From an uncultured Pelagibacteraceae bacterium (GTDB lineage Bacteria; Pseudomonadota; Alphaproteobacteria; Pelagibacterales; Pelagibacteraceae): a stretch of 64,000 nt of DNA. The stretch lies in the NCBI GenBank assembly GCA_902572345.1, contig CACGEW010000005.1:1-64000 (forward strand). The letters are read 5' to 3'. How positions within the stretch are numbered: the stretch's first letter is position 1; each line of letters opens with the position of its first letter. The notes under the pieces are model-generated. The model made no database searches and was not told the origin of the DNA. It was given only the letters and a program-made list of their open reading frames with translations. A program made the translations under genes and the position numbers. Of this stretch, positions 10,038-19,044 are shown one piece after another.

Positions 10038-10039
10038 AT

Positions 10040-11020
10040 TTAATTAATTAACTTTTTTTCCCAGCTTATACAACTTTTTACTATTTTACCAAGATTATTG
10101 AATTTTGGTGTCCATTTAATGAATTTAATCAATTTCTCATTTGAGGCAATAATTTTAACCAGATCGTTTTTTCTTCTTTTTGCGAATATAATATCAACTT
10201 TTTTAGTTGTTTGACTTTTAAACTCTTTCGCTACGTCCAAAACTGAGGTGCCTTTATTGTATCCACAGTTGAGAATCTTTGAAATTTTTAATTTATCAAT
10301 TTTTTTTAAAATTAAAAAATGTATTTCAGCTATATCTGCGACATGTATGAAATCTCTAATACATGAACCATCTTTAGTTTTATAATCTGATCCATAAATT
10401 CTTAATTTCGGATTATTTTTCAAAATTTCTCTGGAAAAATTTTTAAATAAATGATCGCTTTTTTTATTGATCAATCCAAATTTACCTGACGGACTAGAGC
10501 CAGCTATATTGAAATATCTCAATATACCATAATTAATCTGATTTTTTTTTGCAAATTCCTTAATTAATTTTTCTGCTTTTAATTTTGTTTTTCCATATAC
10601 ACTTTTTGGTTTTATTATTGAATTTTCTGATACTCTATATTGTCCTTCTTTATAAATGGCTGCGGTAGATGAAAATATAAAATTTTTGACACCTGTTTGC
10701 TTACATGCATTGAGAATTTTTTTTGTTCCTAATACATTGTTCTTATAATATTTATCTGGTTTTTTTTGCCCTTCTTCAATAATTAAATTAGCTGCTAAAT
10801 GTATTATAGAGTCAATATTGAATTTTTTAATTAAATTATTTATCTTTAATTGATTTCGAATATTTATTTTAAAAAATTTGGCTTTTCTATTTAAAAGTTT
10901 TTTGTGACCAGTAGATAAATTATCAACTATAAAAACTTTTTTATTTTTTTTTAATAGAATTTCTGCAACATGAGAGCCTATATAACCTGCGCCGCCAGTA
11001 ATTAGAATATTTTTAATCAT
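10040..11020 (-). CDS. galE: UDP-glucose 4-epimerase family (extended SDR)
   Basis: 'ILITGGAGYIGSHVAEILL', 'FSSTAAIY', 'SVYGKTKLKAE' (YxxxK), 'ILRYFNIAGSSPSGKFG'. Confidence 0.85.
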   Translation of the reverse strand: MIKNILITGGAGYIGSHVAEILLKKNKKVFIVDNLSTGHKKLLNRKAKFFKINIRNQLKINNLIKKFNIDSIIHLAANLIIEEGQKKPDKYYKNNVLGTKKILNACKQTGVKNFIFSSTAAIYKEGQYRVSENSIIKPKSVYGKTKLKAEKLIKEFAKKNQINYGILRYFNIAGSSPSGKFGLINKKSDHLFKNFSREILKNNPKLRIYGSDYKTKDGSCIRDFIHVADIAEIHFLILKKIDKLKISKILNCGYNKGTSVLDVAKEFKSQTTKKVDIIFAKRRKNDLVKIIASNEKLIKFIKWTPKFNNLGKIVKSCISWEKKLIN

Positions 11021-11024
11021 ATTA

Positions 11025-11282
11025 TTAAGTTATATTAAACAACTTCTTTCCTAAAGGGCTTAATGGTTTCTGTGGAACTAAATCTTTACCAATTTTTTTT
11101 TTAGTTAATTCAAGTAGTTTTTTTGCTAACCCTTGTTTTCTAAAAGCTGGATTAACAAATATATATTCAATCTCACCATTATTATTAAAGCGAATAAACC
11201 CTATCGTCGTGTTTTTATTTTTAAATGTAATAACTCCATCATTTTCACTTATTAAATAATTTGAGATTTCATTTTTACTCAT
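11025..11282 (-). CDS. GNAT-family N-acetyltransferase-like small protein
   Basis: 85 aa; 'IEYIFVNPAFRKQGLAKKLLELTKKKI' is an acetyl-CoA binding motif A pattern. Confidence 0.65.
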   Translation of the reverse strand: MSKNEISNYLISENDGVITFKNKNTTIGFIRFNNNGEIEYIFVNPAFRKQGLAKKLLELTKKKIGKDLVPQKPLSPLGKKLFNIT

Positions 11283-11286
11283 AAAA

Positions 11287-11363
11287 TGGCGCGCCCTGAA
11301 GGATTCGAACCTACGACCCTCGGTTTAGAAAACCGATGCTCTATCCAACTGAGCTAAGGGCGC
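11287..11363 (-). tRNA. tRNA-Arg (anticodon TCT)
   Basis: Reverse complement GCGCCCTTAGCTCAGTTGGATAGAGCATCGGTTTTCTAAACCGAGGGTCGTAGGTTCGAATCCTTCAGGGCGCGCCA; 7-bp acceptor stem, TCGGT-TTTCTAA-ACCGA anticodon arm, GGTTCGAATCC T-arm, encoded CCA. Confidence 0.97.
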
Positions 11364-11381
11364 ATAAATTATATCTTTTAC

Positions 11382-12440
11382 TTAAAAACACACTAGATGG
11401 TCAATATAAATCGGTGTCTTTACTCCAAATTTTTCTTCAACCTCATGTTGATGGATATGATGGGAATGTACAAATACAGGTATTAAATCATCATTTTTAG
11501 TTTTTAGTGTATAAATAAAATTAGTTCCTCTAAATTTTCTGTCAATTATTTCTAGTTTTAAATTGCTTTTATCATCATGTTCTAAATCGTCTGGTTGTAC
11601 TAACAATTTTACAGCAGTTCCTTTTTTATATTTTTTTACAAAATTTCCTTTAATCACTCCTAAGCACTTATGTTCAACACTGCTATCATTTAAAACTGTA
11701 GCATCCACTAATATTCCTCTATTTAAAAAATTTACCACTTCAATAGAATTTGGATAATGATAAATATTGTATGGTGTATCAAATTGCTTCATAGTTTGGC
11801 TTAAGAGTATTCCACAATAATCAGCCATGTAAAAAGCTTCGTAGGAATCGTGGGTTACTATGATTGTGGTAATTTTCTTCTCTTTTAAAATCTTTTTTAT
11901 ATTTTGTTGTAATTCAACTTTTAAGCTTTCATCAACATTTGAAAAAGGCTCATCAAGTAGAAGTAGATCTGGTTTTGACATCAACGATCTTGCCAGTGAA
12001 ACTCTTTGTGCTTCACCCGCGCTTACTTGGTGAGGGTATTTTTTCGCTAAACCCTCTAAATGCAAAAGTTTAATTAATTCGTCTGACTCAAAATTGTAAT
12101 TTGCATTTCTATTTCTTTTTGCACCAAAATTAATATTTTCTAAAATTGTATAGTGAGGGAATAAACTGTTATCTTGAAATGAGAGAGCTACATTTCTTTT
12201 TTCAGGTTCAATGTGATCAATTTCAGATGATAAAAGTCTCCCCTTTAAAAAAATCTTACCTTTAGGTATTTTTTGTAATCCAGCGATTGATCTAAGTATT
12301 GTTGTTTTTCCTATACCAGAAGGTCCTAATAAACAAATGATATCACCCTCATTTTTAATAGTAAGATTAAAATCTAATACTTTATTTTTTTTACTAGCCA
12401 CAAAAGTGGTATTATTGATTTCAAGAAAGTTAATAGACAT
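11382..12440 (-). CDS. fbpC: Fe(III) ABC transporter ATP-binding protein
   Basis: 'LGPSGIGKTTILRSIAGL', 'VSAGEAQRVSLARSLMSKPDLLLLDEPFSNVDESL'. Confidence 0.85.
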   Translation of the reverse strand: MSINFLEINNTTFVASKKNKVLDFNLTIKNEGDIICLLGPSGIGKTTILRSIAGLQKIPKGKIFLKGRLLSSEIDHIEPEKRNVALSFQDNSLFPHYTILENINFGAKRNRNANYNFESDELIKLLHLEGLAKKYPHQVSAGEAQRVSLARSLMSKPDLLLLDEPFSNVDESLKVELQQNIKKILKEKKITTIIVTHDSYEAFYMADYCGILLSQTMKQFDTPYNIYHYPNSIEVVNFLNRGILVDATVLNDSSVEHKCLGVIKGNFVKKYKKGTAVKLLVQPDDLEHDDKSNLKLEIIDRKFRGTNFIYTLKTKNDDLIPVFVHSHHIHQHEVEEKFGVKTPIYIDHLVCF

Positions 12441-12455
12441 ATATTGAATATAATA

Positions 12456-14114
12456 TTATTTTTCAGAAAGTATATGCTTAGAGGTGAAAAATATTAAAAT
12501 TCCAGACCAAAAGATAAGCAATAATGAAGGAAGCGCTGCCGCTTCAAGCAAATCTTGTGATGCATATGCGTAAGCTTTTGTTGCAAAAGTCTCAAAATTA
12601 AAAGGTCTAAGTATTAAAGTAATTGGTAATTCCTTAATGATTTCAATAGCAATTAAAATACTAACTAAATAAATACTGTTTTTTAAATTAGGAATATGAA
12701 CTTTTCTGAAAGTTCTAAATTTTGAATATCCTAATAAGTAAGAACTATCGTCAATGGACTGATTTATTTTAAGATAGCTCGATTTTATTCCATTAAATGC
12801 CAGAGAATAGAATCTAATAAAATATGCAGCTATTAATCCAAATATTGATCCAATAAATATACTCTTGATGCTTATCAGACCAAAATTGTTAGTAAGAATA
12901 TCACTTAACCACGAAAAAAATGAAATAAATGCTACGGCTAATATAACCCCAGGTATCGCATAACCTGAAATTGAAAACATACTTAAATTATCTAATATTT
13001 TACTTTTTGATATTCTGTTTCCAAAATTAATTAAAAAGGCTAACGAAATTAATACTAGACTAGCAAGAAATACTAATAATAAAGTATTTAAATTTAGTTC
13101 TAATATGTTCGTGTCTTGGAAATATTTAGGAAATTTAGCTGTCCAATAAATCATCTGGCTTAATGGAAATATAAAACTCAATAAAAAAATAAGTGAGCAA
13201 AAGAATATCGGATATAATGATTTTTTTCCCTTCAACTCAATTTTTGGTATTTTGCGAAAACCTGCATTAGTATTTTGATGATATTTTGCACCTCCACGTG
13301 AGTAATTTTCAACTAAAAATAAAGATAATATAATAATTAAAAGAATAAATGATAATTGATTAGCTGTATTCAAATCATCAAAAGCCAACCAAGAATTATA
13401 AATTCCAGTAGTTAAAGTTGAAACACTAAAAAAAGAAACTGTTCCAAAATCAGATAAACACTCCATAGCGACCAAAGATAAACCAGCTACAATTGCAGGT
13501 CTTGCTGAAGGTAATATGATTCTGAAAAAACTCTCTTTTGCAGATAAGCCTAAATTTTTACTCACTTCGATTAAGTTATTTGATTGGTGGTAAAATGAAG
13601 CTCGAGTTAAAACATAAACATATCCAAATAATGAAAAAGACATTGAAATAATTGCACCAAATATTCCATCAAATTTTGGTATATGTTTATTATAATTATA
13701 TTCACCAAATATCCATGTTAATAAAGAGAACAAAGACCCATAGTTTTCAAAAAAAGCAGTTAAAGAGTATGCATAAATATAAGCAGGAACAGCGAATGAT
13801 AATATTAGTGACCATTTAAAAAAATTTACTCCCCAAAAATTATAAAATGACACGAAGTAAGCAGAGAGCACCCCAAAAATAAAAGTTAAGGATAAAACCC
13901 CAAATAAAATTATTGTAGAATTTATTATGTAATCTTTTAAAAATGTTGATTTTAAAAGTTCCATATACTCACTTGTAGAACTAAAATAACTTGAAAAAAC
14001 AGTTAATATTGGAATTGCAACAAATAAAGATACCGCAAATGAACTAATATACCAAAAATTTGGTTTTTTATTTATCATTTGAAGGGGTTTAAGACTTGAA
14101 TTAAAAAACGTCAA
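12456..14114 (-). CDS. fbpB: Fe(III) ABC transporter permease (FbpB-type, two fused permease domains)
   Basis: 552 aa, about 12 TM, two permease loops ('EVSKNLGLSAKESFFRIILPSARPAIVAG', 'DDSSYLLGYSKFRTFRKVHIPNLKNS'). Confidence 0.87.
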   Translation of the reverse strand: MTFFNSSLKPLQMINKKPNFWYISSFAVSLFVAIPILTVFSSYFSSTSEYMELLKSTFLKDYIINSTIILFGVLSLTFIFGVLSAYFVSFYNFWGVNFFKWSLILSFAVPAYIYAYSLTAFFENYGSLFSLLTWIFGEYNYNKHIPKFDGIFGAIISMSFSLFGYVYVLTRASFYHQSNNLIEVSKNLGLSAKESFFRIILPSARPAIVAGLSLVAMECLSDFGTVSFFSVSTLTTGIYNSWLAFDDLNTANQLSFILLIIILSLFLVENYSRGGAKYHQNTNAGFRKIPKIELKGKKSLYPIFFCSLIFLLSFIFPLSQMIYWTAKFPKYFQDTNILELNLNTLLLVFLASLVLISLAFLINFGNRISKSKILDNLSMFSISGYAIPGVILAVAFISFFSWLSDILTNNFGLISIKSIFIGSIFGLIAAYFIRFYSLAFNGIKSSYLKINQSIDDSSYLLGYSKFRTFRKVHIPNLKNSIYLVSILIAIEIIKELPITLILRPFNFETFATKAYAYASQDLLEAAALPSLLLIFWSGILIFFTSKHILSEK

Positions 14115-14118
14115 TTAC

Positions 14119-14289
14119 TTATTTTTCTTTAAATATTGAGGAAACTATACTTTTAATCTCTTGTATTTTCATTTCGGAAAGATCTCTACTCGCAATTTTT
14201 CTCTGCATTTTTTTAACTTCATTCATACAAGGCGAACATCCAGTTTTCAAACTGTTCAAATTCACATCTTTTTTTAATGTTCGCCTCAT
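14119..14289 (-). CDS. Small CxxC-containing protein (56 aa) inside the iron-transport operon; not in ORF track
   Basis: ATG at 14287-14289: MRRTLKKDVNLNSLKTGCSPCMNEVKKMQRKIASRDLSEMKIQEIKSIVSSIFKEK*; 4-bp gap to fbpB start and 23-bp gap to fbpA stop. Confidence 0.6.
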   Translation of the reverse strand: MRRTLKKDVNLNSLKTGCSPCMNEVKKMQRKIASRDLSEMKIQEIKSIVSSIFKEK

Positions 14290-14312
14290 AACTTAACTAA
14301 CAACTTTGGGTC

Positions 14313-15347
14313 TTACTTCCAACCTGCGCCTGTCATTGCTGCAAGAGCGTCGGCTTGTAATTTACCGTAGTTAACGACTTTAGTTTTAAGATCTTGTTTA
14401 AAATCTAACCCCATATTAACTACTAGTGGATGCGGTGAAACACCTGCAATCATTGGATACTCAAAAGTATTATTTACTATGTGGTTTTGTGCTTCTTCAC
14501 TTAGTAAAAATTCTACTAATTTTATCGCATTAGCTTTATTTGGTGCTCCTTTAACAAGTCCTGCACCACTAATGTTCATGTGGGTTCCTCTGCCATCTTG
14601 ATTTGGAAAGAAAGGTTTAACTTTTTTAGCTGCTGCTTGCTGCTCAGGTCCTTTTTTACCTGATAGCATAAGTGCTAAATAGTAAGTATTAGCTACAGCT
14701 ATATCCGCTTCGCCTGCTGCTACTGCAAGTATTTGAGCTCTATCATTTCCTTTTGGTGCTCTTGCCATATTAGCAACCATACCTTTTGACCAGTCAGCTA
14801 CAGCTCCTTTACCATTGTTTTTTATTAAAGATGCCACTAAAGACTGGTTGTAGATATTGTTAGACGCTCTTATAACAACTCTGCCTTTCCATTTTGGATC
14901 AGCTAAGCTTTCATAAGTTAAACCTGCTAATTCAGCTCCTGATACTCTCTCCGGTGCGAAATAAACTATACGTGCTCTTTTTGCTATACCTGTCCATTTA
15001 GAAGTTCTAAAATTACTCGGTACAGCAGATTTAATAACTTTTGTGTTTAACCCACCTTGAAGCATTCCTTTAGCATCAAAAGCTCCTAATCTTCCTGCAT
15101 CAGCAGTTATATAAAGGTCGGCTACACTGTCGGCACCTTCCTCTATTATTCTTTTCTCTAAAGCACCAGATTTTCCAGATATTACGTTTACTTTAATACC
15201 AGTTTTAGCTGTGAACTTTTCGTATAATTGAACATCAGAGTCATAATGTCTTGCACTGAAAATATTTACTTCATTAGCAAATAAACTAGAAACAAATGCA
15301 AATAACAATAAAACTGATGTTAATGTAACTTTTTTCATATTTTTCAT
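14313..15347 (-). CDS. fbpA: Fe(III) ABC transporter periplasmic substrate-binding protein
   Basis: Signal peptide + 'NEVNIFSARHYDSDVQLYEKFTAKTGIKVNVI', 'GRGTHMNISGAGLVKGAPN', typical FbpA/FutA family. Confidence 0.9.
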   Translation of the reverse strand: MKNMKKVTLTSVLLLFAFVSSLFANEVNIFSARHYDSDVQLYEKFTAKTGIKVNVISGKSGALEKRIIEEGADSVADLYITADAGRLGAFDAKGMLQGGLNTKVIKSAVPSNFRTSKWTGIAKRARIVYFAPERVSGAELAGLTYESLADPKWKGRVVIRASNNIYNQSLVASLIKNNGKGAVADWSKGMVANMARAPKGNDRAQILAVAAGEADIAVANTYYLALMLSGKKGPEQQAAAKKVKPFFPNQDGRGTHMNISGAGLVKGAPNKANAIKLVEFLLSEEAQNHIVNNTFEYPMIAGVSPHPLVVNMGLDFKQDLKTKVVNYGKLQADALAAMTGAGWK

Positions 15348-15363
15348 CTTTCTTCTTTAGATT

Positions 15364-15382
15364 GATAATGATTTGCATTTAC
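15364..15382. promoter_or_regulatory. Second, weaker Fur-box-like element
   Basis: GATAATGATTTGCATTTAC versus consensus GATAATGATAATCATTATC, 14/19 identities by eye. Confidence 0.5.
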
Positions 15383-15390
15383 AGTATAAT

Positions 15391-15409
15391 GAGAATGATT
15401 ATCATTAGC
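15391..15409. promoter_or_regulatory. Fur box upstream of fbpA
   Basis: GAGAATGATTATCATTAGC versus consensus GATAATGATAATCATTATC, 16/19 identities, upstream of a Fe(III) transporter operon. Confidence 0.8.
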
Positions 15410-15488
15410 AATATTGTCGCAGATTAAAAATTACATTAATTAAAAAACTATAAGTTGCCTGATAAAAGAAAATAGAGTTATATAAATT

Positions 15489-15704
15489 GTGCTTCAAATA
15501 AATCCAAAAAAATTTCAGCCTATTAAAAATAAATCTATTCCTAATGCAATGAGGCCTAAATTTAGAAATAAAGCGCAATCAAATATTTATTTCCTATCTC
15601 AAAGAAAAGTATCAGGTGAAAAAAAAGAAAAAATTTTAAAAAATGTTAAAATAATAGCTATTTTAACTATTCTTTTAGCTGGTGGATATTTTTTATCTAA
15701 CTAA
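15489..15704 (+). CDS. Small protein with C-terminal TM segment (GTG start), hypothetical
   Basis: 71 aa; basic N-terminus then 'VKIIAILTILLAGGYFLSN'; overlaps the stop of the convergent gene by 8 bp. Confidence 0.55.
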   Translation: MLQINPKKFQPIKNKSIPNAMRPKFRNKAQSNIYFLSQRKVSGEKKEKILKNVKIIAILTILLAGGYFLSN

Positions 15705-16473
15705 TTTTAGCTGATACGAAACCAAGTTTATCAATAACACCTTTATAAATTCCTTTTCCTAAAATTGGAACAACACCAACAGAAGAACCTGTAAAAACAT
15801 AAAAATTATTTTTAAGTTTGATTTTATCTTTTTGTAATTTTTTTAATACAAATAATAACGAATTTAATGGGTTCACATAAACTGTATTAGTGTTACCATG
15901 CACAGATTGATTTATTTTTTTATTATAAATTTTTGTATTTAGATTTTTTATATTTTGGTTTTTATATTCTTTTTTTGGACCAATTACAAATTTTACATTA
16001 CCCCCAAAATCTGAACATAAATCACCAAGACTTTTAATACCCTTTTTTCTTTGTCTGTAACCAACAACTTCTATACATGGTGCTATATGTGTTATAAATT
16101 TTTTTATATTTTTTTTTGTAGCTTTTTGCTTCAAATTAAAAAAATTTTTTTTGATCAAATAGCATACTTCTAATTCGATGCCCAAAGTAAATTTATTTAT
16201 TTTTACAGTTTTTTTATTTTTTAAAACATTATGTTTATAAACAGTTGCATAGAAAGGTTCTTTTTCTTTAAGTTTTTTTAAAACAGGGATCCCTGTACCA
16301 GCTGCTTTAAAACCGCTAATTGGTTTTTTTATTTTGCTTTCACATAACTTTCTAAACTTTTGTGCTTGAGATAGTTTTTTAATATATCTTGATGGAAGAG
16401 GTGAAATAATTTTATTTTTTAAAAAGGCGTTTACTATTTTATCTGCAAATTTATTTAAATTTTTATCAGGCAT
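15697..16473 (-). CDS. 2-keto-4-pentenoate hydratase / fumarylacetoacetase-fold (MhpD-like) protein
   Basis: 'GFKAAGTGIPVL', 'LGIELEVCYLI', 'HIAPCIEVVGYRQ', 'FTGSSVGVVPI'. Confidence 0.7.
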   Translation of the reverse strand: MPDKNLNKFADKIVNAFLKNKIISPLPSRYIKKLSQAQKFRKLCESKIKKPISGFKAAGTGIPVLKKLKEKEPFYATVYKHNVLKNKKTVKINKFTLGIELEVCYLIKKNFFNLKQKATKKNIKKFITHIAPCIEVVGYRQRKKGIKSLGDLCSDFGGNVKFVIGPKKEYKNQNIKNLNTKIYNKKINQSVHGNTNTVYVNPLNSLLFVLKKLQKDKIKLKNNFYVFTGSSVGVVPILGKGIYKGVIDKLGFVSAKIS

Positions 16474-17561
16474 TAAATATCATCTCCAATATAAATATCT
16501 AAAGATAATGCAGTTTCTACTAATGAGTCTTTTCTTTCAACATTTTTATATGTGCTAATTCCTTCATCAATTGGCACATCGACTACTTTTCTGTCTTTCC
16601 AAGCTACCATTCTATCAAATTTTTTTTGATTTAATAAGTCAACAGCATAAACTCCAAATGCACTTGCTAAAATTCTATCACTTGCAGTGGGAGGTGCTCC
16701 ACGCTGTACATGTCCCAAAGAAGTTACTCTACATTCAACGTCAGTTTTTTTCATTAATTCTTGCGCGATGTAATCTCCAATTCCGCCCAATCTCTTTTCT
16801 CCGTCCATATACTTATGCAAAACAGTACTACCATCTTCTTTTTTAACTGCCTCCGCAACTACGATTAAAGAATGTTGTATGTCATGTTTCTTCATAGAAT
16901 TAAGTTTTTTGATTATGCCATCTATTGAATATTTTATTTCAGGTATAAGTATAATATCTGCTCCGCCTGCAATACCAGCGTTTAAAGCTATATGACCTGC
17001 ATCTCTACCCATTACTTCAAGTATCATTGATCGTCTGTGACTTGCTGCAGTTGATTGAAGGTTATCTAAAGCTTGAGTTGCAACGTCAACGGCTGTATGA
17101 AAACCAATAGAGCTTTCTGTTGCCCCAACATCATTATCTATGGTTTTTGGTATAGCTACGATTTTCATATCACCCTCTTTAGCAAGTCTTTTTAAAATTT
17201 GCATGCTGCCATCACCTCCTATAATAATAAGACCGTCAAGTTTCAATTGGTGATAACCCTCTATAATTTCCTTTGATCTATCCAAATTTTTTCCATTTTT
17301 AGAGGGAAATTTAAATGGGTTTCCTTTATTAGTTGACCCTAAAAAAGTACCTCCCTGTCTTAGAAGATATCCTCCAAAAGTTTTATGAGTTAATTGAACA
17401 GCTGCGACTGGTCTTTTCATTAATCCGGCAGTCCCGTCTCTTATACCGAAAACGTCCATATTATATTTGTTTTTTGCCCTATAAAAGATTGATCTGATTG
17501 CAGCATTGAGACCGCCGCAATCCCCTCCACTCGTAAGAATTCCAATCTTTTTATTTGTCAT
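16473..17561 (-). CDS. pfkA: 6-phosphofructokinase
   Basis: 'ILTSGGDCGGLNAAIRSI', 'IIGGDGSMQIL', 'IPKTIDNDVGATESSIGFHTAVD', 'EVMGRDAGHIAL', 'LGHVQRGAPPTASDR'. Confidence 0.92.
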   Translation of the reverse strand: MTNKKIGILTSGGDCGGLNAAIRSIFYRAKNKYNMDVFGIRDGTAGLMKRPVAAVQLTHKTFGGYLLRQGGTFLGSTNKGNPFKFPSKNGKNLDRSKEIIEGYHQLKLDGLIIIGGDGSMQILKRLAKEGDMKIVAIPKTIDNDVGATESSIGFHTAVDVATQALDNLQSTAASHRRSMILEVMGRDAGHIALNAGIAGGADIILIPEIKYSIDGIIKKLNSMKKHDIQHSLIVVAEAVKKEDGSTVLHKYMDGEKRLGGIGDYIAQELMKKTDVECRVTSLGHVQRGAPPTASDRILASAFGVYAVDLLNQKKFDRMVAWKDRKVVDVPIDEGISTYKNVERKDSLVETALSLDIYIGDDI

Positions 17562-17631
17562 TTTATTTTATTTAAATTTTTCTTAAATATTTTTTTTTGG
17601 AATAAAGATGTTATAACATAAAAATTTCATA

Positions 17632-19044
17632 ATGGAAAAAAAAGCCAAAATTATCGCTACTTTAGGGCCAGCTATTTATAGTAATACTAAACTTAAACAA
17701 CTTGTAAATCTTGGAGTTGATGCTTTTAGAATTAATTTTAGTCATAAAACCCAAGGGATAGATAAGATTGTTTCAAAGATTAGAAAAATAGAAAGATCTT
17801 CAAATAAAAAATTATCTTTAATAGCAGACCTTCAAGGAGTGAAGCTTCGTGTTGGAAATATCAAAGGAGATAGTCAAAGAATAAGATATAATCAAAAATA
17901 TATTTTTGATACAAAAAAAATTATTGGTGATCTTTCAAGAATAAATTTTCCTTATCCAAAAATTCTTAAAAAATTAAAAATAGGTAATAAAATCTTGATT
18001 GATGATGGAAAATTTACTTTTGTTGTTACTGGTAAAAAAGGTTTAGCCGTGTCAACAATTTGCAAAAGCCAAAACTGCTTTATGAAAAGTAATAAAAGTG
18101 TTCATGTTCCTAATTTTGATATCGCCTTTGATAAATTAACTGCTAAAGATAAAAAAGATATTAAAACTGCAATTAAGCTTGGCTGTAATTGGATCGCACT
18201 TTCATATCTTCAAAATGAAAAGTTAATTCTTGAAGCAAGAAAATTAATAAAAAAAGATATGGGTATTATTTCAAAAATTGAAAATAAACATGCATTAAAA
18301 AATATTATTAAGATAATAAAAGCCACGGACTCAATTATGATTGCTCGGGGTGACTTAGCTATTGATATTGGTCATAGTGAGGTGCCAAAAGTTCAATTAA
18401 GTCTTATAAAAAAATGCTCTCAATTTTCTAAATCTGTAATCGTAGCCACCCAAATGTTGGAAAGTATGATTGAAAACAATACAGCAACCAGAGCTGAAAT
18501 TAATGACATAGCTACAGCAATTTTTCAAGGAGCGGACACGGTAATGTTATCTGCTGAAGCTGCAATAGGTAAATTTCCAACTCAAGCTGTTTCAACAATG
18601 ACTAAAACTATACTTTCAACTGAGAAATATAAAAGACAACATATTGAAGATTTCAAAAATTCAATAATTTCTAATAAGGATCCTGTAAAATCTATTTTAC
18701 TTTCTGTGAAAGATATTGCTTATAATCCAGATGTTAAAGCAATCATTGTTTTTTCTAATTCTGGTAAATCTGCAAAATTAGTTTCCGCGATGAGACCTGC
18801 AGCAAAAGTAGTTACAATTTCACCTAACATAAATGTTTCAAGGCAAGTCTCTTTGCTTTGGGGCGTTCAATCTATTAATAGCCGTGATGCAAGCGGTTGG
18901 AAAGACATGATGTCTATTTCAAAAGAAATAATAAAAAGGCTTAAATTTATCAAAAAAAATGATTTTGTTGTAATTACAGCTGGTTTACCTTTCGGAAAAG
19001 CTGGTATGACAAATATGGTTAGACTTTATAAAGTAGGTACTTAA
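17632..19044 (+). CDS. pyk: Pyruvate kinase
   Basis: 'KIIATLGPAI', 'FRINFSH', 'IISKIENKHAL', 'MIARGDLAIDIG', 'VIVATQMLESMIENNTATRAEINDIATAIFQGADTVMLSAE'. Confidence 0.95.
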   Translation: MEKKAKIIATLGPAIYSNTKLKQLVNLGVDAFRINFSHKTQGIDKIVSKIRKIERSSNKKLSLIADLQGVKLRVGNIKGDSQRIRYNQKYIFDTKKIIGDLSRINFPYPKILKKLKIGNKILIDDGKFTFVVTGKKGLAVSTICKSQNCFMKSNKSVHVPNFDIAFDKLTAKDKKDIKTAIKLGCNWIALSYLQNEKLILEARKLIKKDMGIISKIENKHALKNIIKIIKATDSIMIARGDLAIDIGHSEVPKVQLSLIKKCSQFSKSVIVATQMLESMIENNTATRAEINDIATAIFQGADTVMLSAEAAIGKFPTQAVSTMTKTILSTEKYKRQHIEDFKNSIISNKDPVKSILLSVKDIAYNPDVKAIIVFSNSGKSAKLVSAMRPAAKVVTISPNINVSRQVSLLWGVQSINSRDASGWKDMMSISKEIIKRLKFIKKNDFVVITAGLPFGKAGMTNMVRLYKVGT

